64,000 nucleotides of DNA from Mycteria americana (taxonomy: Eukaryota; Chordata; Aves; Ciconiiformes; Ciconiidae), in NCBI RefSeq assembly GCF_035582795.1, contig NC_134370.1, positions 53,121,501 to 53,185,500 on the forward strand. Reading direction: 5' to 3'. The notes under the pieces were generated by a model that was given only the letters and a program-made list of their open reading frames with translations, was not told where the DNA came from and did not search any database. Position 1 is the first letter of the stretch. Each line of letters opens with the position of its first letter. Position numbers and translations under genes: made by a program. Positions 46,083 to 58,950 of the stretch are shown piece after piece.

Positions 46083-49000
46083 ATATTTACCCAATTTATC
46101 ACAAATTTTGGAAGAATGTACTCTATCATGATGCCACAGCTACAGTGCTTAATACAGTTAACACAGCCTGAAAATTTAGAAAGCTGTGAATGAATTACAA
46201 GAGGAATTGAAGATGGCACTTGCTTCTGCAGATGACTTCCTGGGTGGGTAATACTTCTGTGTTTAATGCTGAGACTAGAGTTTACTTTCTTAATGCACAT
46301 GCAGAAGTGTCGCTGTCTATTGTTAAGGACAGTCCTTCGATTTGGACTTTATTGCTAAGATAGATGAATGGAAGTTGGTGTGACCAAGGAAGTCTCATAG
46401 AAAGACCAGGAAACATGGACATGTTTACAATATCTAGTTGAGGTATTTACAGTAGCTGCTCTGAATCATTTCCTTGGTGCTTCACTTGATTCTGTCCTTA
46501 CAAGAAATTCTTCTTGTAGTGATCCGACTTGGGTTTGTTGGACTCAAGAACCCTCAATTAACAGAGTTAATTGTTTCAATAAACACTCAATTCTTTTACC
46601 AAAGCAGTTGTCATTTGGCCAAGTTATTAGACTGTGAAACAGAAAAAATCCCTAAAATGGTAGCCTTAGTGCTTCTCATAAGGGTGCTGGGTGGCACTAG
46701 ACACAGAAAGGTAACCAACAGTTGGAACACTGAATCATATAAGATTAATATGGAAATGAAAACTAACAATATATAAATTAATTGGCCCAATGCTGACATT
46801 TTAAAATGGAAGACTTCACCATCATAGGAATGCAAAATCTGTCACCTTTGATAAGCATTTTCAAAGCAGTTTGAACATTTTATGAAACGTAAATTTACCT
46901 TATTGTGAAGGAAGAAGGTTTGCCTCCTGGGATGGTATAATCGTTAAATATCTATAAAATGATGTCATCTGATGTCAAATGATGATAGATATCTAGTTTC
47001 ATGTTCATTTGCACTGTCTTGCGTATTTTTAAACAGGATTGTTAACTGCAAAGTTTATAGCATAGATTCACAAGTGAAGAAGAGTTCTCTCAAACATTTT
47101 AAAGTAATGATACATTTTTAAGCACTTCATGACTTTTCTAGGTGTAATCTAAAGTGTAATCTAAAGTGATCTTTTAACTTATGCTTTGTTAACATAAAAA
47201 TAGCAAATAGGTACTAACATATTCTATAAAATAGATCTTAATGAAGATTTTTACTTATTTTTAACATTGCATTTTTTCAGTAATAAAGATACATTTAAAC
47301 CATGATTTAAATAAAAAGTTATGAAGTAACTAGTAACTGTGGGTACTCTGAAGGCATATGTGACGATGCACAGTTTGCATTAAATAGGGGGAATATCCTA
47401 CTTCTGCATCTATGGCTGGCTTGTATGGAAAATATTATTTCCAGAAATTGAAGAGTAGCAGAGGTGCATTATTGGACTGATATTATGCACCTTATTTTTC
47501 CCTTCCATTTTGGTATGTAATTTTCTATAATAACCATCTGTCTGAGTCACTGTCTCCAAAATGAGGTGAAGGGAGAATGTTTGTTAGGAACGTAAATTTA
47601 AGAAGTTAAAAAATATATCCCACTCCCTTTGAGACCCCTGCAGTCTTTGAGAGGTCAGTTGCAGTACCATACTTGCAGCTGCAGTAACTTCAGAAAGAAA
47701 ATACATACCTGCCCTATCAAGCTGGGAATACTACTTTTGGTATATTGACTGAGAAAGTGAAAAATTCCTTATATACATTAGGCTATTTCATCAAGTTAAC
47801 AATTTTGAGAATTAATAATATGAATTCAAACATGATTTGCCAAATGTTTAAACAACCCATCTACAGATTATGTATAACTTCCTGTAGTTCTGTGTAAAAC
47901 ATACATGCATTACAGTTTATGTAATGTTTGAGTTCTCATTATCTTCAAAAGAGAACCGAAATCAGCCAAGTCATTAGGATATAGAAGGGGACAGATGAGA
48001 GAAGTCACCATAGAAAACCATGATAGAAAATAACCTCTTAGTAGCAAATGGCTACTCTGTAGTTAGTGAATCTTAAAAGAAATCTTAACAACTAAACAAA
48101 AAACAAGAATAAAAAAACCACAAAATGTTTCCATGAAGGGCCTTTGCATGTACATGGAATTTGACTCGGTACTAAGCAACTCGTATAGCTACCCCAGGGC
48201 AAACAAAAGCACACCAAGTTGGACACACAGCTATTATAGTGACCATTGATATCTAGCTGATTGGAATGCAATATAATTACATTAACACAGCTTTTCACTT
48301 TTGCTATCATGAGAAAGATTACTTTTCACACTCAAGAATAGTTACAAGTCTCAAATTTGCATACTTATGAGCAGGTCCTGTCATAATTGGCCTAAGAGCA
48401 GTTGATCTCACATATGTTCCTTTATATACAAAGTAATCACCATCACCTAGCTGCAGTAGAAAGATCTAGTATTTTCTAATAAAAGGGCTGAGGAACCAAC
48501 TATATTTACCATTCACCGTAAGAAATGTTCTTGGAGAAACGCACTTCAGTGAGCTTTTAAATATTATACATCACACCTTTCATGTTTAATCTTTATGGGG
48601 GGATCTATGTATTATCTGCACAAGTGCATAAAAATCATTATTTGATCTCATAAATCTGGCCATATGATGGAATGTGACTAAGTCCAGTGCTGTCCCCTGC
48701 TATAATGTTCAAACTTTTGGTGTTTAATTTGGTTTTTGTTGCCCTGGAGCACCTCAAGCAACAGGGAAACAAAACAGGGCATTAACTAGCAGGATTACAT
48801 AGCTGGCATCCAGCAACGTGCTTCACAGAAAAATGGTATGGAAGACTCAGAGAAAATAGATGCTACGGCTCACCACCGAAGCAGGGTCCCTAGGTGTACC
48901 TATTGCCCGTGCAGGGTGGCCTTGCCACGTGTCACAGCAGGACTGGAGGTCTCCAACAAACATACCTGCCTACCGCTGCTGCTTGAGGGGCTCCTGAAGG

Positions 49001-49900
49001 GTAGCCAGGCCTAAGGGTTGCTCCATCCTGCAGGCTGGAGGTGCACGAGTGACGCACCCTGCAGCCAGCTCTCCTCAGCGTCCAGCTCTGGGCAAGCTCC
49101 TCCACAGGCACGTGTGAAGCTGGCGCAGAGCAGGGCCTCCTGCCTGCAGTATCTGTGAAGAGCATATTTGACAGGTTAGTCCGCATCAGCAAGCCACCCA
49201 CTTGTGCCATTTTGTGAGAAACTCAGGGGCGTACAAACACGGCATCACCTCACCGGCCCTCTGTGAGGCAGCGCAGGGAGTTCTGCCATTACCTCTTCCA
49301 ACCTCGCTGTGAGCAGGCCGAGCAGGAACCCCCTGAGCGGAGAGCGACGCCCGCGCTTCGGGACACGAAGGCTGGCAGGCAGGGCCGGGGGCAACTGAGC
49401 GGTGGGGGCAGCGGGCCGGAGCGGGCGGGCTGAGGCAACGCTGAGGAGAGGCGACAGTCTCCGGGCCGCCCCGCCGCGCCGGCCCGGCCTCCCAAGCCGC
49501 CGCGGCGGCCGGGGTATGCACCATGCAGGTTCCTGGGCGGCCGGCGGTATTCCCGCACGCAGCTTCCCGGGCCCACTAGCCGTCTCGGTGTGTGGCGCTG
49601 AGGCAGGCACACAAAAGAGCGGCTGCGGCTGCCCCCGTGTCCCCGCCGCGGCGCGGGGTGCGGATCGGCCCCGTCGTTGCCAGCAGGGGTAAGGAGCGGG
49701 TGCGCAGGGCGGGGGACTGGCGGCTCCGCCGGGCGTGGGGCGGCAGCATCCCTGCGGGTCCCCTCAGGGGAGCGGGGAGCCTGCGGGGCCGGGTGGGTGC
49801 CGAGGGGGCGCCGCGGCCACCCCCGCCCCGCGCGAGCGCGGACATTGCTCCCCTCAAAATCGGGGCTGGGGGCTGCCCGCCCCGCGAGCAGCTGCCCCCA

Positions 49901-49942
49901 CCTCATCCTCATCCTCATCCTCATCCTCATCCTCATCCTCAT
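49901..49942. repeat. Hexanucleotide repeat (CCTCAT)7
   Basis: Seven perfect CCTCAT units inside the orphan CpG island. Translated they would give His-Pro, Ser-Ser or Asp-Glu runs depending on strand and frame, which explains the low-complexity frames here. Confidence 0.95.
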
Positions 49943-50050
49943 CCCCTGGCGACCGAGCTGCCCGCAAGGGGACGGGGAGCCGGGGTGAAGGGGAGCTCCT
50001 GCGGCATGGAGTCGCCGCCGGTGTGGTCGCGGTCAGCGGCGCGGCGGCGG

Positions 50051-50087
50051 GGGGCTCCGGCACAGGGGGCTCCGGCACAGGGGGCCG
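50051..50087. repeat. Short tandem duplication in CpG island
   Basis: GGGGCTCCGGCACA appears twice in tandem within the GC-rich island. Unit function unknown. Confidence 0.7.
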
Positions 50088-50441
50088 CCGCACGCCCACA
50101 TGTCCCCACTGGCACGGAGCCGCTCTTCTGCCCGCTGTGGCGGGGAGGCGGCGGTGGAGGAGCCGCGCCGCCACCGCCTCCTGTCAGCCGTTGGAGAGCT
50201 GGCAATGTCTCCCCAGAGCCGGGCTGCTGCTGGGGACAGCGGGTGCTTCGCGCTGCCGGCTCGCGATCAGCACCGTCTCGGGAGGGCTGCGAGCTCTCCG
50301 GCTCAGCCCGCCCTCCCGACCGCCTCACCTCAGCTGTGCCTTAACGTCTGCTTTCGGCAATGCAGGGACCGACAATGCAACATATACATAATGCCTGTGT
50401 TTTGTGGGAGGGCAGGAGGCTTAGGAGTCTGTTCGTCTTAA

Positions 50442-52210
50442 TAGAGTCAAAAGAAATGCGAGCGGAGCCCTCATGTAATGCAGCACCGCTAAGAGTTTGT
50501 ATTTGTTTCTGATTTCATGCCTCCAGTGTAGCAAATGGATCAGAGCTTTTGATCCACTCTTGGCCTGTTCCCTTCATCATGAGGTCTGGAGGGAAGAAGC
50601 TGCTCAATTAAGAATACTTGATTTTTGTTGGGATAAACAGCATGAGACATTATAGCATGGTCTGTTTTCTCCTTTCTGAACAGTTTTTTGAATACGTGTG
50701 GGGGGGTTGTATTGCCATAACAAAAGGGATGGGGGTGGGGGAGAGGAAGGGAATGCTGCGTTTCGAGCTGCGTCTTGGAAAGGCAAAGACTGCCTTATTT
50801 TGCCTCAACTAGCAGTCTGCGCTTTCAGATTTACGTACTTTGCATCCTCAATGTCGTTTTGAGGGTTGTTGCATGCTAGTGAGGCCATACAAGAAAAGAA
50901 ATTTAAATAAAGACAAGAGATCATACACCATTCATAGTACAGAGATAACATGCATTGCAGTGATGTTTAAGAAAAGTCTTAAATTACTGTGACCAGTTTG
51001 GGTAAAAAATGCAAGTAGCATTTCAGTTGTATTACCTGGTCAAGGCCACCTGTAATCTCCCAGGAGGGGCTGGGAAATCCATTTGCAGAAAAGGTATTTC
51101 ATGTATTATGTCTGTTACCCAAGAATCCCTCATTACTTAACCAGCAGAACTGAAAAACAGAAGCAATCCTATTGTAGTTTTATGTGGTTGTGTGTAAGCA
51201 ACAGTATTTCCACATAAGGTAATTTTAAAAGGGAGGAATTTTAGTGTAATTCTTTATTGCCACTTAAGTAAAAATACAGTATGTGCTGGTTATCTGTATG
51301 TTGAAAAGCATAAGATTGAAGTTTATGTTAAAGCATAAGATTCCAATTTATCACTGTATAGTCTAGATTCTCCTCCGTATGGGACAGACAAGGGTGAAAG
51401 AGCTTTTCTTTCTGTATATTGTTCTATGGGTACTAAACTACTAAAGGGGAAGCCACTGTCTAAATGACTAAAGGGGAAGCTACTGTCCTTACTCCACTTG
51501 GGGCTTATAGGATTTCAGGCTGCAGACTTGTCCTCGTAAACCTTGATTGTCAGGCTTCCTAAACCTAAATTCTCTGATAGTTTAGCCCTTATCTGCACTT
51601 GGAAATATCTAAAGCTATTTTTCAAAATGCAGTGTTGCCTCTAATCAGCAGCTGAATTACTGCTTCCCCTTGATCCTCTATTGTGAAGGAAAAGTGTTAT
51701 TGAAAAGGCCATAGCTGCTCAGCTCTTTTGGCCAAAGACTTATGTTTCTAAGGAAGAATCTCAAAAAGCATTTTTTGTACAGTTACTTGGTTAATGCCAG
51801 TTCAGGTTGGAGACTGGACATGAATTTAAACAAGAGCTAGGTCTTTAAAAAGTGACCTTTGCTTAAGGCTGTGAACATGAGGAACCACTTCAAGAAGCAT
51901 AATTTTACCATCTCTCCAGCTGTTCTGGTAAGAACATTTGCTAAGAAATAATTTGTGAAAATACCGTGGTTTAAACCTTTTCCAGTTTATATTCCTGTGC
52001 TGAAGGTAGAGAAATCTATTAAGAAGTGATCTATTCCAGGCTACCAGCTCACAGAGAGAAATACAGAAGATCTTGTTTTTGTCCAGAACAAGATCTTGGT
52101 TGTAGCCTTTGAAGACATCAAGTTTTAGGTGCTTTTGCAGACTTTTTATATCCATTTCCCTTGTAATCTGTGTGTAAATAAACAAGGCAATGTTTTTATT
52201 TAAGCCATTG
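50442..52210. other. Non-coding stretch right of the CpG island
   Basis: AT-rich, without a supported exon. It holds an imperfect 27-base tandem duplication (ACTAAAGGGGAAGC.ACTGTC units at 51440 and 51467). The 119-codon minus-strand frame at 51826-52185 shows no known domain. It may be first-intron sequence of the gene starting in the CpG island. Confidence 0.5.
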
Positions 52211-52214
52211 CAAC

Positions 52215-52898
52215 GATAGAGGCTGAGCAGTAGCCCTGCCGAGAAGGCCTAGAGGTCCTGGTGGACAACAAGCTGTATGTGCACCAGCCACGTACCCTGG
52301 CAACAAAGATAGTTGGGAGCATCCTGGTCTGTACAAACAAGAATGCAGCCAGTAGATCAAGGGAAGTAATTATCCCCCTCTACTCATCATTCAGTAGACC
52401 GCATCCAGTTTCGGTCCCCCCTGGTACAAGGAAGATATCAATGAACTGGAGTTCTGCAGAGGCCACCGAAGTGGTTGGGGCTGGAGGCCAGGGTCTGTGA
52501 GGAGAGGGTGCGGGAGTGGGGCTTGCTCAGCCTGCAGAAGGGGAGGCTTTGGGGGGATTTAAAGCAGCCTTCCAGTACCTACAAGGAGGTCTTCAGGGAA
52601 GTGGAGCAGACTCATCACAGTGGTACGTGGCAGAGAATGAAAGACAATAGACATATGTTGAAACAAGAGGTTCAGGCTGAATACAAACAAAATCTCTTGC
52701 CCCTCAAGGACAATCGTACATGGGAACAGGTAGCCCAGACAGGTTGTGTGGTCTCTGTCCTCGGAGGTTTCTAAGACCAGACTGGATGATGCCCTGAGCA
52801 ACCTGATCAGGCCTCACTGATGACTCTGGTTTGAGCAGGATGTTGGACAAGAGACCTCCGACATTCTGTCCAACCTGAATTGTTCTATGATCCTATGA
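52215..52898 (+). mobile_element. CR1 LINE, 5'-truncated and degraded
   Basis: The 3' part of a CR1 non-LTR retrotransposon. The first 200 bases read like the C-terminal reverse-transcriptase region (EVLVDNKL, then ASRSREVIIPLYSSFSRPH), followed by a frameshift and stops; further on RVREWGLLSLQKGRL appears in another frame. The tail CAACCTGAATTGTTCTATGA and TCCTATGA is the characteristic CR1 3' end with its short 8-base repeats instead of poly(A). It is dead by inspection, and supports an avian or other sauropsid genome. Confidence 0.9.
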
Positions 52899-55800
52899 AG
52901 AGTGGTATGTTTGTGCCTATCCGTACATCATACAAGAAGCAGACATGTTTCCGGCAGTCAGTATTTTTTTAGAAAGAAAGAACTAGAGCTTCCATTCTTG
53001 GGCTAATCCATGCATCTCAGCAAAGATGGAGTATAATATCAGTATAATGCATTGGTCTCTATTACTTGTGTAATAGTACATTACTATGAGTACAAACTAA
53101 TACCTTACTATAAGCCTCCCATGGAAGAAATAGTTGCTTGAAATATTTTTATTTTAATGTAGATATAAAGAAAAGGAAAGGAAGAACATACTTCTTGCAA
53201 GCAAGAACCTTTCTAAGTAGTATTTTTGGCATTCCTGTGAGGCAATTAAAGCCTTGCAACATTAGTGCAAGACACGTAATGGTAGTTCTTATAGCTGGAG
53301 AAAATAAAGCACTGATGCAGTCACATGCACTTCACAAGTTAAGAGAAAGAGCTGAAGCGGAATCAGAATTCACTAGTTTTTAGACACTCCACAAAACATG
53401 CACTTGCTGAATCAAATGTTCATTATAAGTACTTTGGATACTTGCAAATGCTTTTAGTCTACTGGGGAGAGCATTAAAATGTAAGATTTTTTTTTTTTTT
53501 TCCTGAGGACCCATTTTGCCTCGAGAGCTGTGTGAAAAGCAGCTCGAGAAAGCACCATGTGTTTCTTGAAGTGTTCAGTGCTTTAGGCTTGTGCTGCCTG
53601 CAGGAGCTGAACATGCAGCACTTAAGCTTTATCATGGCATCCATGAGAAGAGGGCTTTCATTCCAGTTCTCAGTTTTGTCTGAACTTAAGTCTCATCTTG
53701 GCTAATGATACTATTTTCCAGAAGAAAGGTCTTATACAACTGGTAAAAACACATATAGAATGAACTGTTTGTTTCTGATGCTGGTAGGTGAATGCACTGT
53801 CATTTGAGTACATGACATTCCTTTTCTTTTTTGTTGCAGTACTTACTGTCTTCATTCACCTGCTGCAGCAGAGGAAGGTGACTTGCACTTCAAGAGGAGT
53901 AAGTGAGAGCTGAGCAGAGACTGGTACGGAAAAATCTAGGATTAATAGGTACTTCCACCTAAGCAAAAGAGGGAGAACTAGAAGCCCTGTAGGTAGGGAT
54001 GACAAGGAGGAAGTGTCATTGTTCTCAGATTATAAGGTTGCATGAAATACTGCTGGAGATGCATACTCTGAAGTATACCTGTGCATGAAGGGATCATTTT
54101 CTTTTGAAATAGAAGAAAATGAAGAGGAAAGGAAAGTTGGCAAAAAGATATAAAAAAGTCCTGGAATGGAGAAATACGTCAGTTATAACCAGTGTGAGCT
54201 TTGGAGTCTCGATAAGGATTTTCAAATAACAGTACTTCTGCAATGCAGACATCCACTGATACCTACCTGGACTACCAGTGGGAGCTGCATGGAGGAGTAT
54301 CTTGGAATAGTTGTCTGTTTTGAACTATTAAGATGAAGTTTCCTTCAGAAAATAGCCCTTCTAGTTACAGACTTCGTAGTGAAGATTCAGCTACATAGGA
54401 ATAACTTTTACTGTTTTATTACTTAAAAGGCAGGTTGAATATTTCCATTCTATTAATTACATGAAGTAGTTTTTGAACTTTGTTTTGTACATTGATGTTA
54501 GGAATATTTGTGAGCATGTCACCAGCTAGCATTATTTCCAGACTTCTGTCTTTCTGTTTACTTTCTGAGAGATCCCCCTCACAGACTCACTTGTCAAGTA
54601 CAACCTTTGCGGAAGTTCCTCTCCCCAAGTCAATTGTACCGTAACCCTGATCATTTTCAAAGAGTGAAGTCTGCTGGTTTTATTCCTAAAATGTTTCTAC
54701 GGGAGAGGGGCCAGACCTTGCAAGTTTTGCTTTTATAGGTCATCTACCTTTGTGTGTTAAGGGTTCACAGGATCTAATCCTTGAAGAATTTAGTGACATT
54801 CTTTCACCTGAGTACAGTGGTTAGATTTAGCTAAGATTTCATAATGTGGTCATAGCAGGCAAGTTACTTCTTACTATCATGAGTATAGCAACATCTTCTT
54901 AAAAAACCAACCAAACAGCCAGCTTACAACCCAACATAATAGTTTTGTAACACTAACCATGAGTGGCAACACTGTTCCGGTGCGAATGCAGATCTAGATG
55001 CTTGACCACTGTAGTCCAGAATGCCAAGTGATGTTGTCTAACATGGGAACATAGGGCTTTTTGGGTTCATTTCCATTTTCTCTGGTAAGGTATTTTTCTT
55101 GCAGTGACTGTAGAAGAGTCATCTCTGCTTTCCGGTTGTTCCACTTCAGATTTGGTGTGAGTGACAGCCGAGTGATTATCTTAGCATGACACTGCAGGGT
55201 TCTCCAGGGGATTTAGTGAGCTAGTAATTCCAGTAAAAATTGAACAGAAAATTCATATTTTAGCATTTAAACAGAGATGGAGAATTCATATTCTTATGTA
55301 TAGACTTTCATCATTCCGTCTCACTGTGTTAAGAGCCTGAGTCCACAGAAAGAGCTTCATTCAGTTGAGGTTTTAGGAATGACATCAGAATGATCCCCTG
55401 GGATCACTGTGTGGTCTGCTCCTCTGGATAAGCTGCTGAAGAAGGAAGCGTAGGAATAAATGTAGAAGACCTTGCATATCTTGGGGTTCTAACAGTTGAT
55501 GTAAACCTCAGTTGCGCTACAAACTGGCAACAGACAGCAGTGACAATGTCACCTCAATTCTCCACAAACATATTCTGTCTATCTTTGGGCGAATCACATG
55601 GACAGATCTCTTAAGGGCCTCTGGAAGGGCCTCCTTAGGCATCCTGCCATGCAAAAGGCCACTGGTCTCATGCAAAGTGACCCTGTAGCACCCAGAAATC
55701 CTCAATCAGAGAGAAGATTAAGTCATTACAGCATTTCTTACTAAGGAAGAAACAAAGTGCATCGAAAGCCAGGTGGAACCAACTCTTGTTGTCACAAAAC

Positions 55801-57840
55801 ATTTGTGACAGGGCAGGCATTTTTGAAGTGGTTATGGTAATAAAACATGCTCATCTTCTACATAGGGAGAGACCTGTAGACCTGTAAGTGCTGACTTACT
55901 TTAGGAGTTCTAAACTGATTAGGGGAATAAAATTAGCGTATCAGAAAGCAAGAGAACATGGGAGGAAGGAAGGAAAGAAGGAGGAGGGGAGACAAGACAA
56001 CAACTGTATTGTTGGTGGTGATAGTGGTATGTCTGTATATGAAAATTCCCTGAGGAGGAAAAGGAAGTGACAGGAATTTTTGAAGTGTAGGCTCCAAGAG
56101 AGTGAATGCTTAGGTAGAAGTAGGGAGCCTAGATGAAACATTAGCTGCAATTCCAAAATCAAGGCGATACCTGCCTCAAATTGTATGAAACAGAAGACTA
56201 TGAAGTCATCCGTGTGTTGTCTGCATTAAACCAGGATAAACAACTACAAGGAAAAGAAAATACAGGCTCTATGTCTGTCTGGTTTTGGTGCTCAATTATT
56301 CAAAAAACATTTAGACAAGTATTTCTAAACAGCATTTTTTTCCCCTCTATACAAGGCATAACATAGGGTGAGAAGCCCAGGTTCCACAAGGACAGCACCT
56401 ATCTAAACAGTATCATAAGAACCTCCCAGAAGGAGTAGCTGTGTTTGGCATTCAGTGTTCAGGTTCAGTGAAATAGCTGATCTTTATGCGAGAGAAAGAA
56501 TAATAAAGAAAATAAGATTCCCACACAGCCCTCCACATATTTACTGCCTTCATGCACTAGACAGAAACAAAGGTACTTGGGTGGACTTTGTGTCACCCAC
56601 TGTGCCCTTCAAAATCAGATCGTCTGCTATACTTTACTGGTTAGCCTGTCTTTCTAGGGAGTCTCAGAAATGCTAGTTAACTTTGCCTTTTCCTGCCCTA
56701 GCAAAATGGTAATATATTTCTGAGTGCCTGATTACTGAAGCAACTGGAGCAACTGAAGAGGGTGAGTGTTGCACAGACCAGGTTCTGTTCTGGAATGACA
56801 TAGGATTTTTTTTTTTTTTTCCCCTATCACCAAGAGTGAAATGACATCAAGCAACTGATGTTACTCTCTAGAATCACTGATACCAGCTACCACAAAAATA
56901 TGATTTCAGTGCAAGGGCAAATGCACCCTTTTGGTTTAGTCAAATCTTAAAATAGGCCTCAAAGCTCATGCTCTAAAACCCAAGAGAGATGCCTTTTCAA
57001 CACATCAGGGAGAGTGCATGGAGATGGCATTGCTTGTTTCTCATTCAGAAGCAAGATTGCTTCAGAGCTGCTGTAGTCCTCAAATCCACACCAAATCTCT
57101 CTTCTGGGAATGAAATCTTGTATTAAACACTGTTACTAAGCATATCCTTTTTTTTTTTCTTTCTCTTTTAATGTTTTCTTCTAATCTTTTCTGCCTATTA
57201 AGGATGGCCATCCTGACTGCTACCAGATTTCACAGGATTGCTGTGCTGTCTTGAGTTTCAAAGACCACTACAACTACTAATGTAGGAATAGTCATAAAGG
57301 CAGTTACACAAAGAACACAAATATTTCTACTCAGAAACTGATCCAGTATGGGAAAGCAGCAAAGACTTGCCTCGATTGCAAATTCTTACTATGCAGCATA
57401 GCATGTTGTTGCCATGCTACCAGCATTGCTTGCCTTGATATTTAAATTTACCCTTAACAGATTTGCATTTAAAATTAACTGTTAACAGTACATTAAAATA
57501 TAAAATAACCTGACAAGACATATGTCTTGTCACCAATTTATCTATTTTTGACCTCTACAGATTTTTGTTTTCTTTCCCAAATAAACCCCACCATAATAAC
57601 AAATCTCAGAGATGAACGAACCAAAGAAATATGGAAAGGTTCTGTTTGGTAGTGCAATAAAGGTTTATATCAAGGGAGGAATATAAATTACAGTTTCAAT
57701 ACTTAACGAAAATGTGCATTTTGCCTACCTCAGTTGCCATCCTTCATAGTCTCTGATTTAGCACTACAAAGGGAAATCAGAGTATAATGATATTTTCTTG
57801 TTACTGCTGGGTTGTGGAGGAGAAAGGAATGTTATTTTTT

Positions 57841-57870
57841 TATATATGTGTGTGTGTGTGTATATAATAT
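57841..57870. repeat. TA/TG microsatellite
   Basis: TATATA followed by about seven TG units and TATATAATAT; a simple dinucleotide repeat. Confidence 0.9.
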
Positions 57871-58317
57871 GTCTTTGGGCACAAAATCTTGTGTTACTGG
57901 AAGACAACTCTTGATTAGAGATAAGGCAGCTTTAAAAATAAACTTATCCCTGTGATATTCTTAGCCAATGAATCAGTGTGGCTTTAATTATGTAGAAGTA
58001 TTTGACATATTATGGCCCAGGAGATAAGAGCTGTTGCATACTGGATGACAGAAAGGGAAGGAATTCTGTTGGTGACTAGAAATTCCATGCTCAGTGCTGC
58101 ATCAGAGGCACAAAATGAACAGTGGAGGGGAACACTTCCTAGTAAATACTGATTTGCATTGCATTTCTGATTCCAATATTATGAAGGTTGTTGGTGGCAG
58201 AATTCTTCATTCCTGGTAAATGACTGCCTGCTTTCTTGATGGAAGACTTGACATGAAAATACGTGTGGTATCAGGAGTGTGCCTTTAAGTAAATTCTGTT
58301 GGGTTTTTGTTGATTGT

Positions 58318-58338
58318 TTTTTTTTTTTTTTTTTTTTT
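58318..58338. repeat. Poly-T run of about 21 bases
   Basis: An uninterrupted T run in the right-end non-coding stretch. It could be the trace of a poly(A) tail on the other strand, but no retrocopy was recognised beside it. Confidence 0.8.
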
Positions 58339-58797
58339 AAATAAGAAAGGGTTTTTCTTTGTGTTTCAATGGTAGGTGGAAATCTCCCTCTGTTCTTCCC
58401 TAGGTAAAAGGCACAGAAGGTGTCTGTTGTGATATTTGCAGTTTTCAGCACTTGGAAAGAGACCACCTTAGGGTTTTTAGCACATCTATTCCACACCTAT
58501 CTGCAGTGATAATAAATTATCTCTACAGCATGTGTTTCTGATATTTGTCCTCCATTTATTATTCAACTCATACGCATCATAACTGGACCCACCAACTAGC
58601 AGATGATCTAATTAGAAATAATTATTTGAGGGGAAAAAGAGTGCTGTTAAGATTATATTACTCTAGGGATGAATAACCTCGTGTCAGTTTTATTGCAGCA
58701 TAAGATGTACACATTGGTACTGTAATTCTTTTGTACTGTCATGCTAGGTAAGATTTAGCTTTTGAACTCCTTATCAGAAAGTGTCAAAGCAAAGGAA

Positions 58798-58950
58798 ATA
58801 AATTTGATGGCCCTGTTTTACTGATGGGGAGTCACTGAAATGACTTGCCCAGAATCATTCACCCTGCTGGGTGACTGAACCAGGACTAATACCAAGATCT
58901 CTGGACTAGTTGCCTAAAGGTTTATCCACAGTACTATCTTAGCCTGATTC
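58798..58950 (+). mobile_element. MIR-like SINE, ancient
   Basis: In order: CCTGTTTTACTGATGGGGA, GAAATGACTTGCCCAGAATCA, GGGTGACTGAACCAGGACTA, CCAAGATCTCTGGACTAGTT and a final TTATCCACAGTACTATCTT. This matches the MIR/CORE-SINE order (TTTTACAGATGAGGAAA, AAGTGACTTGCCCAAGGTCA, AGAGCCAGGATT, AACCCAGGTCT, TAACCACT). Old MIR copies are rare but present in bird genomes. Confidence 0.75.

Larger units (their letters stand above)
42776..49240. other. Intergenic stretch right of MCEE
   Basis: About 6.5 kb of AT-rich DNA without a supported exon on either strand. The only items seen are short duplications and one possible old repeat remnant, listed separately. Confidence 0.6.
49245..50400. promoter_or_regulatory. 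Orphan CpG island, probable promoter of an unseen neighbouring gene
   Basis: About 1.1 kb of very CpG-rich DNA in AT-rich surroundings, 6.5 kb past the MCEE end. On the plus strand CAGGG|GTAAGGAGC (GT at 49689-49690) is a strong splice donor and could end an untranslated first exon. On the minus strand CTGAG|GTGAGG near 50330 and AAGAG|GTAATGG near 49293 are weaker candidates. Open frames up to 250 codons occur on both strands and in several frames, as GC-rich DNA gives; none has a known domain. An ATG at 50006 (MESPPVWSRS) has no known counterpart. Confidence 0.7.

Noticed and set aside
49289-50441. Frames up to 250 codons in the orphan CpG island, including His-Pro and Asp-Glu repeats
   Set aside because: Multiple overlapping frames on both strands and the hexamer repeat explain them; no recognisable protein.
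51826-52185. 119-codon minus-strand frame as a possible gene
   Set aside because: No known domain, no splice or promoter context; AT-rich background.
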